A stretch of 64,000 nt of DNA from Nitratireductor kimnyeongensis (GTDB lineage: Bacteria > Pseudomonadota > Alphaproteobacteria > Rhizobiales > Rhizobiaceae), in the NCBI RefSeq assembly GCF_019891395.1, contig NZ_CP078143.1:2307001-2371000 (forward strand), given 5' to 3'. The translations under genes and the position numbers were made by a program. This document shows, piece by piece, positions 8,320 to 16,959 of the stretch. Under the pieces are notes generated by a model that was not told where the DNA came from, did no database searches, and saw nothing but the letters and a program-made list of their open reading frames with translations. Position 1 is the stretch's first letter. Each line of letters begins with the position of its first letter.

Positions 8320-8696
8320 GGCTCATACGATAGTCGCAAACGGTTGCGCTGGTCGAGACGGGATCTCTCCTCGACTGCTCGTAAAATTAAATCTCTGTCC
8401 TCCTGCCAGCGAAATGCACTCACCTTCTGTGAGGAATATCAAGGTTGGGGCCTCGAACAACCAGCTGAAAACAATCCCTTATTTCGCGTTGCCAAGCTTC
8501 AAACAATGTCTGTTCCGGGTTCCGGCGCGGTTACAAAAAATTACAAAGCCAGCGTTCTCCGGAGCCAATCGGGTTACAGACCAAGCCTAATCTTTTCCGG
8601 CACGGTTTCGTCCGGCTGCATCTTGTTGCCGGGCGCAAAAATGACGGGGGCTCGAATTGGAAACCTCCGACTGGCCGTTCAAGAGGAGGAGACCAA
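8320..8696. promoter_or_regulatory. Divergent control region, response regulator / formamidase
   Basis: A 377-bp non-coding region between the OmpR-type regulator (minus) and fmdA (plus). It holds the TTACAAA tandem repeat at 8531-8547 and a third partial copy, TTACAGA, at 8574. The ribosome-binding site AGAGGAGGAG at 8682-8691 precedes fmdA. No gene is supported within it. Confidence 0.5.
8531..8547 (+). promoter_or_regulatory. Tandem TTACAAA repeat, candidate response-regulator site
   Basis: TTACAAA occurs at 8531 and again at 8541, exactly 10 bp apart; a weaker TTACAGA lies at 8574. Direct repeats spaced one turn of DNA are the usual binding arrangement of OmpR/PhoB-family dimers. The repeat lies about 150 bp before the fmdA start. 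Assignment to the regulator at 7582-8319 is inference. Confidence 0.4.
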
Positions 8697-9923
8697 ATGC
8701 CTAAAACAGTGTTTTCTGTTGATCTCAACAAGGCGCCAGAGGATCAGGCGATCAAGACACACAATCGCTGGCATCCCGATATTCCGATGGTTGAGACGTT
8801 CAAGCGCGGTGAAGTGTTCCGTGTCGAGTGCTACGACTGGACCGGTGGACAGATCGGCAACAATGACAGCGCCAACGACGTGCGCGATGTCGACCTGACC
8901 CGCGTTCACTATCTGAGCGGTCCGTTCGGTTTCGAGGGAGCAGAGCCAGGAGATCTGCTTGTCGTCGACATTCTCGACATCGGCGCAATGCCCGAATCCG
9001 AATGGGGCTTCAACGGCCTGTTCGCCAAGGAAAATGGTGGCGGCTTCCTGACGGAGCACTATCCGAACGCAACCAAGTCCTGCTGGGATTTCCAGGGTAT
9101 CTATACCACGTCCCGTCACATTCCGGGCGTGCGTTATCCGGGCATTATTCACCCGGGCCTGATCGGCTGTCTGCCCGATCATGCGCTTCTGGCCGAAGCA
9201 AACCGCCGTGAGGAAGAGCTGGTTTCGACCGATCCGAACCGGGTGCCCCCGCTGGCCGCGCTGCCTTATTCCGACACGGCGCTCATGGGCCAGATGTCGG
9301 GTGACGCAGCACGCAAGGCGGCTGCCGAAGCGTGGCGCACCGTGCCGCCGCGCGAACATGGGGGCAACTGCGACATCAAGAACCTGTCGCGCGGCTCGAA
9401 GGTCTATTTCCCAGTTTACGTGAAGGGTGGCGGTCTCTCCATGGGCGACATCCACTTCTCGCAGGGCGATGGCGAAATCACCTTCTGCGGCGCCATCGAA
9501 ATGGCCGGCTGGATCGACATCAGTGTCGATGTCATCAAGGGCGGCATGGCCAAATACGGTGTCGTCAACCCGATCTTCAAGCCAAGCCCGATCGACCCGC
9601 ACTTCGACGACTACCTGATCTTCGAGGGCATCTCGGTCGATGAGCACACGGGCGAACAGTATTATCTGGACGCACACGTGGCCTATCGCCGGGCCTGCCT
9701 CAACGCGATCGAGTATCTGAAGAAATTCGGCTACACGGGAGAGCAGGCTTACAGCATCCTCGGAACGGCCCCGGTCGAAGGGAGAATAGCCGGCATCGTG
9801 GACATACCGAATGTCTGCGCCACGCTGGCCATTCCGACAGCCATCTTCGATTTCGACATTAATCCAAACTCGACTGGGCCGACCAAGCAGGTCTCAGGGG
9901 TGGATGTCGCGCGAACGAGCTGA
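8697..9923 (+). CDS. fmdA: Formamidase (acetamidase/formamidase family)
   Basis: A 408-residue cytosolic amidase of the FmdA_AmdA family that hydrolyses formamide to formate and ammonia. Its full length matches known formamidases, with signature-like blocks NRWHPDIPMVETFKRGE near 22-38, GGQIGNNDSANDV near 50-62, PGIIHPGLIGC, GGNCDIKNL near 222 and GDIHFSQGDGE near 250. Those last glycine/histidine-rich segments are metal-site regions of the family. The start at 8697 has a strong AGAGGAGGAG ribosome-binding site. An AmiS/UreI channel and an FmdB zinc ribbon follow, the usual partners of amide use as a nitrogen source. Formamide is the most likely substrate; short aliphatic amides are possible. 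Confidence 0.9.
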   Translation: MPKTVFSVDLNKAPEDQAIKTHNRWHPDIPMVETFKRGEVFRVECYDWTGGQIGNNDSANDVRDVDLTRVHYLSGPFGFEGAEPGDLLVVDILDIGAMPESEWGFNGLFAKENGGGFLTEHYPNATKSCWDFQGIYTTSRHIPGVRYPGIIHPGLIGCLPDHALLAEANRREEELVSTDPNRVPPLAALPYSDTALMGQMSGDAARKAAAEAWRTVPPREHGGNCDIKNLSRGSKVYFPVYVKGGGLSMGDIHFSQGDGEITFCGAIEMAGWIDISVDVIKGGMAKYGVVNPIFKPSPIDPHFDDYLIFEGISVDEHTGEQYYLDAHVAYRRACLNAIEYLKKFGYTGEQAYSILGTAPVEGRIAGIVDIPNVCATLAIPTAIFDFDINPNSTGPTKQVSGVDVARTS

Positions 9924-9960
9924 GCGCGGCTCCGGCCATTTTCAAAGTAACGAGCGGGAC

Positions 9961-9980
9961 AGCCGGGGTGGGACCCGGCT
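9961..9980 (+). promoter_or_regulatory. Hairpin between fmdA and amiS-like gene
   Basis: Arms AGCCGGG (9961-9967) and CCCGGCT (9974-9980) form a perfect 7-bp stem in the 86 bp between formamidase and the channel gene. No T-run follows, so it may stabilise the fmdA message or tune channel expression. Confidence 0.4.
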
Positions 9981-10009
9981 GAACCCGCCTTTCGGGAGGA
10001 AGAGCTGCC

Positions 10010-10522
10010 ATGCTGCTCGGATTTGCCTTGCTATACGTCGGTGCCGTCCTGTTTCTCAACGGGCTGTGGCTGATGGGGAAAATCGACGACAGGGAGATTG
10101 TCGTCATCAATGTGGTGTCCGGCTTCGTTACGCTCTGCGTAGCGCTGGCTTCGGCCTTTGGTGCCGCTGCCGACGCGGCGTCGATAAAGTCAGCGGCGCT
10201 GACCCTGCTGTTCACCACCACCTATCTCTGGGTCGCCTACAACCGTGTGGTCGCGGTGGATGGCCGCGGGCTCGGCTGGTTCAGCCTGTTCGTGGCGATC
10301 ACCGTCGTGCCCATCGCGATTGAAGGGCTGGCCGGCGCGCAGAGTTTCACCGAAACCTGGCTTGGCCTCAACTGGGCCATCTGGGCGGTGCTCTGGTTCA
10401 TGTATTTCCTGCTGCTTGCCTTGAAGCGCCCGATCCTGCAGGCCACTGCGGTCGTGACGCTCCTCACCGGCATCGTCACCGGCTGGCTGCCGGGATTCCT
10501 GCTGCTTCAGGGATTGCTTTGA
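10010..10522 (+). CDS. AmiS/UreI family amide/urea channel
   Basis: A 170-residue membrane protein with six predicted helices, the size and shape of AmiS/UreI channels that pass urea or short-chain amides. Family-like features are the N-terminal LLYVGAVLFLNGLWLMGKID, the loop TYLWVAYNRV near 75-84, and LGLNWAIWAVLWFMYFLL near 118-135. A GGGAGGAAGAG ribosome-binding site precedes ATG 10010. It lies between formamidase and FmdB and probably admits the amide that FmdA hydrolyses. UreI is proton-gated in Helicobacter; nothing here shows gating. Confidence 0.88.
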   Translation: MLLGFALLYVGAVLFLNGLWLMGKIDDREIVVINVVSGFVTLCVALASAFGAAADAASIKSAALTLLFTTTYLWVAYNRVVAVDGRGLGWFSLFVAITVVPIAIEGLAGAQSFTETWLGLNWAIWAVLWFMYFLLLALKRPILQATAVVTLLTGIVTGWLPGFLLLQGLL

Positions 10523-10583
10523 GCTTATCGTGCGGCGGCTTCAGGTCGCCGCACCATGCCATATAGAGTTTTCGGAGACCGAT

Positions 10584-10889
10584 ATGCCGCTTTACAATTA
10601 TGTTTGCGAAGATTGCGGACCTTTCGACGAGTGGACGTCCATGGCCGAGGCGGGCAATGCATGCGCCTGCCCAAGCTGCCAGACGCCGAGCAACCGCGAT
10701 GTGGCCGCGCCAAGCTTAAGCTTGATGAATGGCACGCTCCGGCGCGCGCTGGCGCGTTCGGAAAAGAGCGGCAGTGAGCCGCGAGTGGTCAAGAAGGAGC
10801 ATCTTGCCGGTTGCGGCTGCGCGCTCTGCAAGATCGGTAAGAAAGGCCCACCTTCGCCACGCAAGAAATGGATGATCGGCCACTGCTGA
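10584..10889 (+). CDS. FmdB-family zinc ribbon protein
   Basis: A 101-residue protein starting MPLYNYVCEDCG, the hallmark of the FmdB zinc-ribbon family named from the Methylophilus formamidase operon, where it was proposed as a regulator. Four cysteines in CEDC (residues 8-11) and CPSC (near 31-34) form the ribbon; a further CGCALC group lies near residue 80. I chose ATG 10584, preceded by GGAGA, over an in-frame start at 10530. It is last in the fmdA-amiS-fmdB row. The molecular function of FmdB proteins is poorly known. Confidence 0.85.
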   Translation: MPLYNYVCEDCGPFDEWTSMAEAGNACACPSCQTPSNRDVAAPSLSLMNGTLRRALARSEKSGSEPRVVKKEHLAGCGCALCKIGKKGPPSPRKKWMIGHC

Positions 10890-11602
10890 GGCCGAAACCC
10901 ATCTGAAGACCATACTTTCGGCAAGCCCCCCTTCTCCTAAGGCGCTTTACGTCGACATGGGAACGGCGGGGCTTGCTGCTTCAATCCACGCTTCCCATAG
11001 CATTCCCAGTCCAGCGATCACTCGCGGTTGGCGGTGAAAGTGCCGTCTTCGCGGGCATTCGAGAAACGCCAGTCTGGCAGGATTCGGCGGTATTTCGACC
11101 CGTCTTGCCGAGGTTGGCTTCTGGAGTTGACCGCTGATGACCTCCCTGGGCGCCAGACAACTTTGTGATCAAGCCTTTCCGACCTTGGTGATGCAAACCC
11201 GGTTCGCCGGGCGCGCGAGCCTCGGCCTGTGCCGTTGCATGATCGCGGTGCAGCAGATTGTATCAATATTTAGAATGAACGTTGACGCCCTATGCGTGTC
11301 GCATCTTCTTGTTGATTCTTGTGGGCAGTGAAGGGCGAAAAGTAACAAAGTGATTGTCCGAAAGTCAATTGTTCGGGTGTCTTTGAAGCGACATAAGCAT
11401 CTGAATAAATTAGCGAAATCATCAGGGATAAGCTGGTTTTTGAAGTGGAGTAACTGCGGCCTGCAGCGTGGGAGGCTTTTCGCGTAAAGTTCGCTAACTC
11501 ATTAATGTCTCTGGACATGTCGTCTAAATTTTGAGAACTTGTCTTGCAAGGGCGCGTTTCCCGGCGCCCTAATCGATTAAACTGCCCTTGGAAGGTCTCA
11601 GA
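10890..11602. other. Long non-coding leader before the nucleoside/ABC cluster
   Basis: No convincing gene was found in 713 bp. It holds an inverted repeat, GCAAGCCCC at 10921-10929 with GGGGCTTGC at 10968-10976, possibly a loose terminator for the fmd genes. Near the downstream gene there is a GACATGTC palindrome around 11514 and a 7-bp hairpin with arms AGGGCGC (11549-11555) and GCGCCCT (11564-11570). The last 250 bp are AT-richer and probably contain the promoter. I could not match a known riboswitch. Confidence 0.4.
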
Positions 11603-12346
11603 TTGATAACCACTTCTGGTCTGACGAAGAGCTTCGATCTTGAAGGTGGAAGCATCCTCGCCCTGGCCCCGCTTGATCATCGGATTGAAAAGGGTTCGTT
11701 CGTTTCGATTGTCGGGCCGTCCGGCTGTGGCAAGTCGACGTTTCTTCGATTGATCGCGGGCCTCGAAGACGCTTCCGGCGGCACGATCAAGCTCGACACC
11801 GGCTCTGCAAAGCGACCCGTCGGGTTCGTCTTTCAGGATGCCGTGCTCCTTCCCTGGAAGACCGTCCGCGACAATATCCGCTTTCCGCTCGACACCGCCG
11901 GCGTGCGCCGCGACGAGGGCAACCGGATCGTTGGTGAGCTGATCGATCTGGTTGGACTGACCGGCTTTGAGGATGCGTTGCCCAAGCAGCTTTCCGGCGG
12001 CATGCGCCAGCGTGCGGCAATCGCCCGCGCACTCTCCGACGATCCGCCCATCCTTCTGATGGACGAGCCGTTCTCGGCAGTGGATCTTCTGACCCGTGAA
12101 ACACTCAACGATGAATTGCTGCGAATCTGGCAGCGCACGGGCAAAACAATTCTTCTGGTCACCCACAGTGTGGAAGAGGCGGCCTATCTCGGCGGCGAGG
12201 TCATGGTCATGTCACCGCGCCCGGGCCGGTTGAAGAAAACCTACACGGTGGATCTGCCGCATCCGCGCGGCGAGGCCACCAAGCTGGATCCCGCTTATCA
12301 CCAGCTGGTCGCCGAACTGCGCCAGGACATGCGGGAAACGGATTGA
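11603..12346 (+). CDS. NitT/TauT-type ABC transporter ATP-binding protein
   Basis: A 247-residue ABC ATPase of the nitrate/sulfonate/taurine (SsuB/TauB-like) group. Walker A is GPSGCGKST (38-46), the Q-loop segment GFVFQDAVLLPW, the signature LSGGMRQR, Walker B ILLMDEPF, and the switch histidine lies in VTHSVEEA. The best start is TTG 11603, seven bases after GGAAGG; TTG 11588 is an alternative. Its TGA overlaps the ATG of the first permease. It energises the importer encoded at 12346-15638, interleaved with nucleoside-processing genes. Confidence 0.9.
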   Translation: MITTSGLTKSFDLEGGSILALAPLDHRIEKGSFVSIVGPSGCGKSTFLRLIAGLEDASGGTIKLDTGSAKRPVGFVFQDAVLLPWKTVRDNIRFPLDTAGVRRDEGNRIVGELIDLVGLTGFEDALPKQLSGGMRQRAAIARALSDDPPILLMDEPFSAVDLLTRETLNDELLRIWQRTGKTILLVTHSVEEAAYLGGEVMVMSPRPGRLKKTYTVDLPHPRGEATKLDPAYHQLVAELRQDMRETD

Positions 12347-13113
12347 TGCTCACCCGCTTCCGTCCCGCACTCGAATACGGTGTGGCGCTTCTGCTGCTGA
12401 CAGTCGCCTGGTGGTATGCCAGCGGGCCGATGGGCATCCCCAAATATCTTCTGCCGTCTCCCCAGAGCACGGTCGCCACCTTGTGGGACTGGATGGTGAG
12501 CGGCCAGTTGTGGCCCCATCTCTGGTTCACCGTGCACAACATTTTCTTGGGCCTTGGCATCGGTTGCGTGGCCGGCATTGCCGGTGCCTATCTGCTCTAC
12601 AGGATGCCCCGGCTTTCCACCTATCTGGATGGCCCGCTGGTTGTTTTCCAGACAGCGCCGAAGATCGCCCTCGCGCCTCTGTTCGTCGTCTGGTTCGGTC
12701 TCGGTCTCACAGCCAAGATTGTGCTCATCGTTTCACTGGTCTTCTTTCCGGTGCTCATGGGCGCGCTTGCCGGCTTCCGCAGCATCGACAGCCGCATGCA
12801 TGACCTTGCCAAACTCCTGAAGCTCAATCCGCTTTCGCTTTTCTGGCGCATCGATCTGATGGCCGCTCTCCCTGGCATTTTCGTCGGTCTCAAGATCGGC
12901 GCGGTGCAGGCGCTTGTCGGCGCGATCCTTGCCGAATGGATCTCGGGTAGCGAGGGTCTCGGCTATCTGATGACCTTCGCCTCCGCCACCTACAAGACCT
13001 CGCTGCTTTTCGGCGCCGTGCTTCTGACCTCGCTTCTGGGCATCGCCCTGCATGGTCTTCTCGGTGCGATCGAGGGTCGTCTTCTGTCATGGAAGGTGCA
13101 GGATGGCCGATAG
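12346..13113 (+). CDS. NitT/TauT-type ABC transporter permease 1
   Basis: A 255-residue inner-membrane permease of the SsuC/TauC type with about six helices. The cytoplasmic coupling region near 165-200 (RIDLMAALPGIFVGLKIGAV) is the EAA-like loop that contacts the ATPase. FQTAPKIALAPLFVVWFGLG near 100 is a strong family block. The ATG at 12346 shares one base with the ATPase stop, and the gene's end overlaps the nucleoside phosphorylase start by 11 bp, so translation is coupled. A second permease at 14895-15638 suggests a heterodimeric membrane domain. Confidence 0.9.
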   Translation: MLTRFRPALEYGVALLLLTVAWWYASGPMGIPKYLLPSPQSTVATLWDWMVSGQLWPHLWFTVHNIFLGLGIGCVAGIAGAYLLYRMPRLSTYLDGPLVVFQTAPKIALAPLFVVWFGLGLTAKIVLIVSLVFFPVLMGALAGFRSIDSRMHDLAKLLKLNPLSLFWRIDLMAALPGIFVGLKIGAVQALVGAILAEWISGSEGLGYLMTFASATYKTSLLFGAVLLTSLLGIALHGLLGAIEGRLLSWKVQDGR

Positions 13114-13891
13114 CGCAAAACCCACCGCTCGCCTGCCGTTCTCCGGCGGACGTCCGCCCCATCTCCCTTGTGGGCCGGGCGATGTGGCCGAGAATGTTCT
13201 GGTGCCGGGTGATCCCGACCGTGTTGCGCTTCTGCACGACATGCTCACCGATGTGCAGGATTTCGGCCGCAAGCGGGAGTTTGCGCTTGTGACAGGAACA
13301 TTTGAAGGCCGGCGGCTCACCATCTGTTCCAGCGGCATTGGCGGTCCGTCGACCGAGATCGCCCTGGTCGAGCTGGCAATGCTCGGCGCGAAGCGCGTGA
13401 TCCGCATTGGTGGTTGCTCCGCTCTGGTGCCCGAAATCCCCACCGGCGATTACATCGTGCCGCACAAGGCGACCGGCATGACCGGTGTTGCGGCCCTTTA
13501 TGCCGAGCATGGTCACACGCCTGTGGCCGATCCCGCACTTGCATCTGCGCTTGAAGCAAGCGCCGCAGCGATGGGGCTTGGTGCACACCGGGGCATGATC
13601 GCTTCGACTGACAGTTATTATCTCGGGCAGGACCGGCCTATCAGGTTGCAGGCAGCAGGCAGCCCGGACGCTGAATATCTGGACCGTTTCCTTGCCGAGG
13701 GGGCCATTGGGGTGGAAATGGAATCGCAGGTGGTCCTGGCCGTTGGCCAGGCCATTGGCCTCAGGGCGGCTTGCCTCTTGGGTGTGCACGGCAATCGCGC
13801 CACCGACGATTGGCTGGTCGATTATGAAAACACGCAGCGAAACCTGCTCCGCATTGCGGGTCAGGCTCTGGCAATGGATGCGTGCAACTAG
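13103..13891 (+). CDS. Nucleoside phosphorylase (PNP/UDP family, uridine phosphorylase-like)
   Basis: A 262-residue enzyme of the PNP_UDP_1 fold, which uses phosphate to split a nucleoside into base and (deoxy)ribose-1-phosphate. Visible family elements are VLVPGDPDRV near 36-45 (phosphate-binding glycine loop), CSSGIGGPSTEIALVEL near 76-92, RIGGCSALVPEIPTGDYIVP near 107-126, and GVEMES near 203-208, the ribose-binding Met-Glu. The form is closer to uridine phosphorylase than to trimeric PNP, but base preference cannot be read with certainty. I chose ATG 13103 over an earlier start inside the permease. It lies within an ABC operon that also encodes DeoB, so its product would be channelled to ribose-5-phosphate. 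Confidence 0.85.
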   Translation: MADSAKPTARLPFSGGRPPHLPCGPGDVAENVLVPGDPDRVALLHDMLTDVQDFGRKREFALVTGTFEGRRLTICSSGIGGPSTEIALVELAMLGAKRVIRIGGCSALVPEIPTGDYIVPHKATGMTGVAALYAEHGHTPVADPALASALEASAAAMGLGAHRGMIASTDSYYLGQDRPIRLQAAGSPDAEYLDRFLAEGAIGVEMESQVVLAVGQAIGLRAACLLGVHGNRATDDWLVDYENTQRNLLRIAGQALAMDACN

Positions 13892-13901
13892 GAGAAAAAC
13901 A

Positions 13902-14891
13902 ATGAAATTCATGCTGAAAACCGGCGTTGCCGCGCTCGCTCTCATCGCATCTGGTGTGGCCGCTCTTGCTGCCGACAAGGTCGTCATGCAGATCGACGGC
14001 GCCGCGGTGCCGTTCTATTCACCGCTCTACGCCGGCGTTGAAAATGGCTTCTTCGCCGATCAGGACATCGAAGTCGAGTTCATCTATGCCGGCGCGTCCG
14101 ACATCTTGACCAACATTGCCGCCGGCAATGTGGATTTCGGCTTCCCCAACGGTGATGCCGTCGTGGCGGCAGCCGCCAACGGCCTGCCGGTGAAAGTGGT
14201 TCACACCACCTATCAGCGTGGCATCGGCGCACTGCTGGCGAAGAAAGAGACTGGCATCGAGACCTATGCGGACCTCAAAGGCAAGACCGTTGCCGTCACC
14301 TCGCTCGGTTCGCCCAACTACCTTCAGCTTCAGGTAGGCTTGCAGAATGCCGGCCTCACGCTCGATGACATCAAGCTTGAAGTCGTCTCCACCGGTGCAA
14401 TCGTTCAGGCGCTGCAGAGCGACCAGGTCGACGCCATCGTTTTCTCCGAGCTGCGCAAATACAATCTGGAAGGTGCAGGCGTCGATGTCACGATGATCCT
14501 GTCCAACGACTTCCTGCCCTCCTTCGGCAATGTCGTTGTCACCTCCAGCAGCCTGCTTGAGGAAAACCCGGACCTCGTGAAGCGCTTCACCAATGCCGTC
14601 ACCGCCTCCTATGAATGGGTCATCGACGGTCATGTGGACGATGCTCTCGAAATCTCCTTCGAGAAGTACACGCCGACCTGGGCCGACCAGAAAGAGCTGC
14701 TTTCCACGGCGTTCAAGAACAGCTTCGTCGCCTCCGTTTGGCAGAGCGATCTGACCAAGGAAAAGGGCCTCGGCGCTGCCGATCTCGACGCCTGGCAGGC
14801 CAATGCCGACATTCTGGCGAAATACGAGGTCATCGAGGAAGCGCCAAAGGCTGCCGACTTCGTGGTCGATCCGTCCTCGATCGGCGAATAA
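13902..14891 (+). CDS. NMT1/THI5-like ABC substrate-binding protein
   Basis: A 329-residue periplasmic binding protein. The signal peptide is MKFMLKTGVAALALIASGVA with cleavage near ALAADK. The mature part follows the NMT1/SsuA pattern: FYSPLYAGVENGFFADQDIE, GNVDFGFPNGDAVVAAAANG, YADLKGKTVAVTSLGSPNYL and NPDLVKRFTNAVTASYEW. A GGAG site sits before ATG 13902. Members bind nitrate, sulfonates, HMP, riboflavin and other small ring compounds. Between a nucleoside phosphorylase and a permease plus DeoB, a nucleoside or nucleobase ligand is the natural guess, though nucleoside ABC importers usually use the unrelated Bmp-type binding protein. Confidence 0.88.
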   Translation: MKFMLKTGVAALALIASGVAALAADKVVMQIDGAAVPFYSPLYAGVENGFFADQDIEVEFIYAGASDILTNIAAGNVDFGFPNGDAVVAAAANGLPVKVVHTTYQRGIGALLAKKETGIETYADLKGKTVAVTSLGSPNYLQLQVGLQNAGLTLDDIKLEVVSTGAIVQALQSDQVDAIVFSELRKYNLEGAGVDVTMILSNDFLPSFGNVVVTSSSLLEENPDLVKRFTNAVTASYEWVIDGHVDDALEISFEKYTPTWADQKELLSTAFKNSFVASVWQSDLTKEKGLGAADLDAWQANADILAKYEVIEEAPKAADFVVDPSSIGE

Positions 14892-14894
14892 GCC

Positions 14895-15638
14895 ATGCTG
14901 AAGCGCGGGATCGCGGGTCTGGTTCTCATCGTCGCCCTTTGGGGCGGCGGTGTGTTCCTGTTCAATGTGCCCGATTATCTATTGCCAAGCCCGGCCGCCG
15001 TCATCGCGAGGATGGCGTTCCTCTATGAGAACGCCAATCTTCTCGGCCATGTCTATGTGACGGTAACAGAGATTTTCTGGGGCTTTCTGCTTGGCTTCCT
15101 TGCAGGCATTCTGGCCGCATTGCTGTTTGCCCGCTTTCCCGTTTCCGAGCGGATGTCCACGCCGCTCATCCTGCTTCTTCAAACCGCGCCCAAGATCGCC
15201 ATCGCGCCATTGCTTCTGTTGTGGCTCGGTCTTGGGCCGGCACCCAAAATCGTGCTGGTTGCCATCGTCACCTTTTTCCCTGTGATGACGGGCATGCTGT
15301 CGGGCCTGCGTTTCGTCAACAAGTCCTATCTGGATCTGGCGTGCGTCCTGAAGCTGTCGCCGCTGCAGCGCTTCCTGCATATCGAGCTGCCTTCGGCGCT
15401 GCCGACGCTCTTTGCCGGCGCGACAGTGGCGACCACACTCGCCATGACGGCTGCCGTGATCGGCGAGCTGATGGGCGCCAATGAAGGCGTGGGCTATCTC
15501 CTTTCCTCTGGACAGGAGAATGCCGACACGGCCACAGTGATTGGCATGGTGCTGCTCCTGTCGCTCATGGGCTGGAGCTTTTATGAACTGTTCGAAGCGT
15601 TGCGGCGTCGCATGGAGGCGCGCTTCGCGGAAGGGTAA
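14895..15638 (+). CDS. NitT/TauT-type ABC transporter permease 2
   Basis: A 247-residue permease of the same family as the gene at 12346. It shares the block LLQTAPKIAIAPLLLLWLGL with permease 1 (FQTAPKIALAPLFVVWFGLG) and has the coupling region RFLHIELPSALPTLFAGATV. The two are clearly diverged paralogues rather than a recent duplicate. It starts three bases after the binding-protein stop and ends three bases before the deoB ATG, so it is tightly embedded in the operon. Permeases 1 and 2 probably make one heterodimer served by the single ATPase. Confidence 0.9.
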   Translation: MLKRGIAGLVLIVALWGGGVFLFNVPDYLLPSPAAVIARMAFLYENANLLGHVYVTVTEIFWGFLLGFLAGILAALLFARFPVSERMSTPLILLLQTAPKIAIAPLLLLWLGLGPAPKIVLVAIVTFFPVMTGMLSGLRFVNKSYLDLACVLKLSPLQRFLHIELPSALPTLFAGATVATTLAMTAAVIGELMGANEGVGYLLSSGQENADTATVIGMVLLLSLMGWSFYELFEALRRRMEARFAEG

Positions 15639-15641
15639 CGA

Positions 15642-16832
15642 ATGTCTGTGAACGGTCGTGTCTTCCTGTGCGTTCTGGATTCGGTGGGCATAGGCGGCGC
15701 ACCGGATGCGGAGCGGTTCGGCGATGCCGGCTCAAACACGGTTCTTCACATCGCCGAAGCCTGTGCCGCAGGCCGGGCGGAGGAGGGGCGTTCCGGCCCG
15801 CTTCATCTTCCCAATCTTTCGGCCCTTGGTCTTGGTGCGGCACTCGAGCTCGCCTGCGGCCAGTCCGCCCCGGGGCTAACCGAGCCTGAGGCCGGAGCGT
15901 CCTGGGCAGCCCTTCAGGAAGAAAGTGCGGGCAAGGACACCCAGACCGGCCATTGGGAGCTGGCAGGCCTGCCGCTTTCAAAAGACTGGCATTATTTTCC
16001 CCATGAGGTTCCGGCATTTCCCGAGGAGGCGATGGCGCGTCTGCGTGAGGCAGGCGGGCTGGAGCGCACGCTCTTCAATGCGCATGGCTCGGGTTCGGAC
16101 GTGCTGGAGCGTTTTGGCGCCGAGCACATGGAGACCGGCGCGCCGATCGTCTACACTTCGGCAGACAGCGTGGTGCAGATTGCCGCGCATGAGGAGACAT
16201 TTGGTCTCGAACGGCTTCTGCAACTCTGTGAGGCAGCGGCCGAAATCTTCCATCCCATGAATGTCGGGCGCATCATCGCCCGGCCTTTCGTGGGGGACGC
16301 GAAAAGCGGCTTTACCCGCACCGCCAACCGGCGCGATCTTGCCATCGCACCGCCCGGAGAAACAGTCTGCGACCGCCTTGTGGCCGCTGGTCGAACCGTG
16401 CACGGCGTGGGAAAGATTGGAGACATCTTCGCCGGCAAAGGCATTTCGCGTGTCCTGAAAGGCCCCAACGACGATGCCCTTTTCGACCGTCTGCTTGAGA
16501 CTGTCGAGACTGTTGCCGACGGCGATCTCGTCTTCGCCAACTTCGTGGAATTTGACAGTCTTTACGGCCATCGCCGCGATGTGGCCGGTTACGCGCGGAC
16601 GCTGGAGTGGTTTGATCGCCGCCTCGCCGAGCTTCTGCCGAAGCTGCGCCCCGGCGATCTTCTGATGCTGACGGCCGATCACGGCAACGACCCGACCTGG
16701 ACTGGAACGGATCACACGCGCGAGCGCGTTCCCTTGCTGCTCGCTGGCAATACGTTGCCCTGGGCTGGAAGCGGTGGCGTCTTGCCGTTCAAGAGGGTGG
16801 CGTCAATGGTGGAAGACCATCTGCTGGGCTGA
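15642..16832 (+). CDS. deoB: Phosphopentomutase
   Basis: A 396-residue Mn2+-dependent phosphopentomutase of the alkaline-phosphatase superfamily that interconverts (deoxy)ribose-1-phosphate and -5-phosphate. The N-terminal metal site is [13 protein letters not shown] (residues 11-23). The nucleophilic threonine lies in [10 protein letters not shown]. The second metal cluster is seen in [25 protein letters not shown] and [10 protein letters not shown]. Length is normal for DeoB. It is the last gene of the ABC/nucleoside phosphorylase operon and joins nucleoside cleavage to the pentose-phosphate pathway. It is convergent with the MORN gene. Confidence 0.96.
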   Translation: MSVNGRVFLCVLDSVGIGGAPDAERFGDAGSNTVLHIAEACAAGRAEEGRSGPLHLPNLSALGLGAALELACGQSAPGLTEPEAGASWAALQEESAGKDTQTGHWELAGLPLSKDWHYFPHEVPAFPEEAMARLREAGGLERTLFNAHGSGSDVLERFGAEHMETGAPIVYTSADSVVQIAAHEETFGLERLLQLCEAAAEIFHPMNVGRIIARPFVGDAKSGFTRTANRRDLAIAPPGETVCDRLVAAGRTVHGVGKIGDIFAGKGISRVLKGPNDDALFDRLLETVETVADGDLVFANFVEFDSLYGHRRDVAGYARTLEWFDRRLAELLPKLRPGDLLMLTADHGNDPTWTGTDHTRERVPLLLAGNTLPWAGSGGVLPFKRVASMVEDHLLG

Positions 16833-16959
16833 CAAACCTGCCTGGCGCCAGACGCGGTTCTCATCCTTCTTCCTTCGCAAGACCGGGGCGCGCCTGCCGT
16901 CAGTCCTCACGCCGCGCAAGCGAGGCAGCGGCTGGCCAAAAACACGCTTGAATGGCGCG

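Noticed and set aside
11340..11602. Possible purine, preQ1 or THF-type riboswitch before the nucleoside ABC operon
   Set aside because: The leader has hairpins but I could not find the conserved core sequences of these riboswitch classes.
12890..13987. 365-codon open frame on the minus strand
   Set aside because: Antisense to the permease and nucleoside phosphorylase genes, both well supported.
16842..16851. CTGGCGCCAG palindrome after deoB as a terminator
   Set aside because: A 10-bp palindrome without loop or T-run is a poor terminator and is common in GC-rich DNA.
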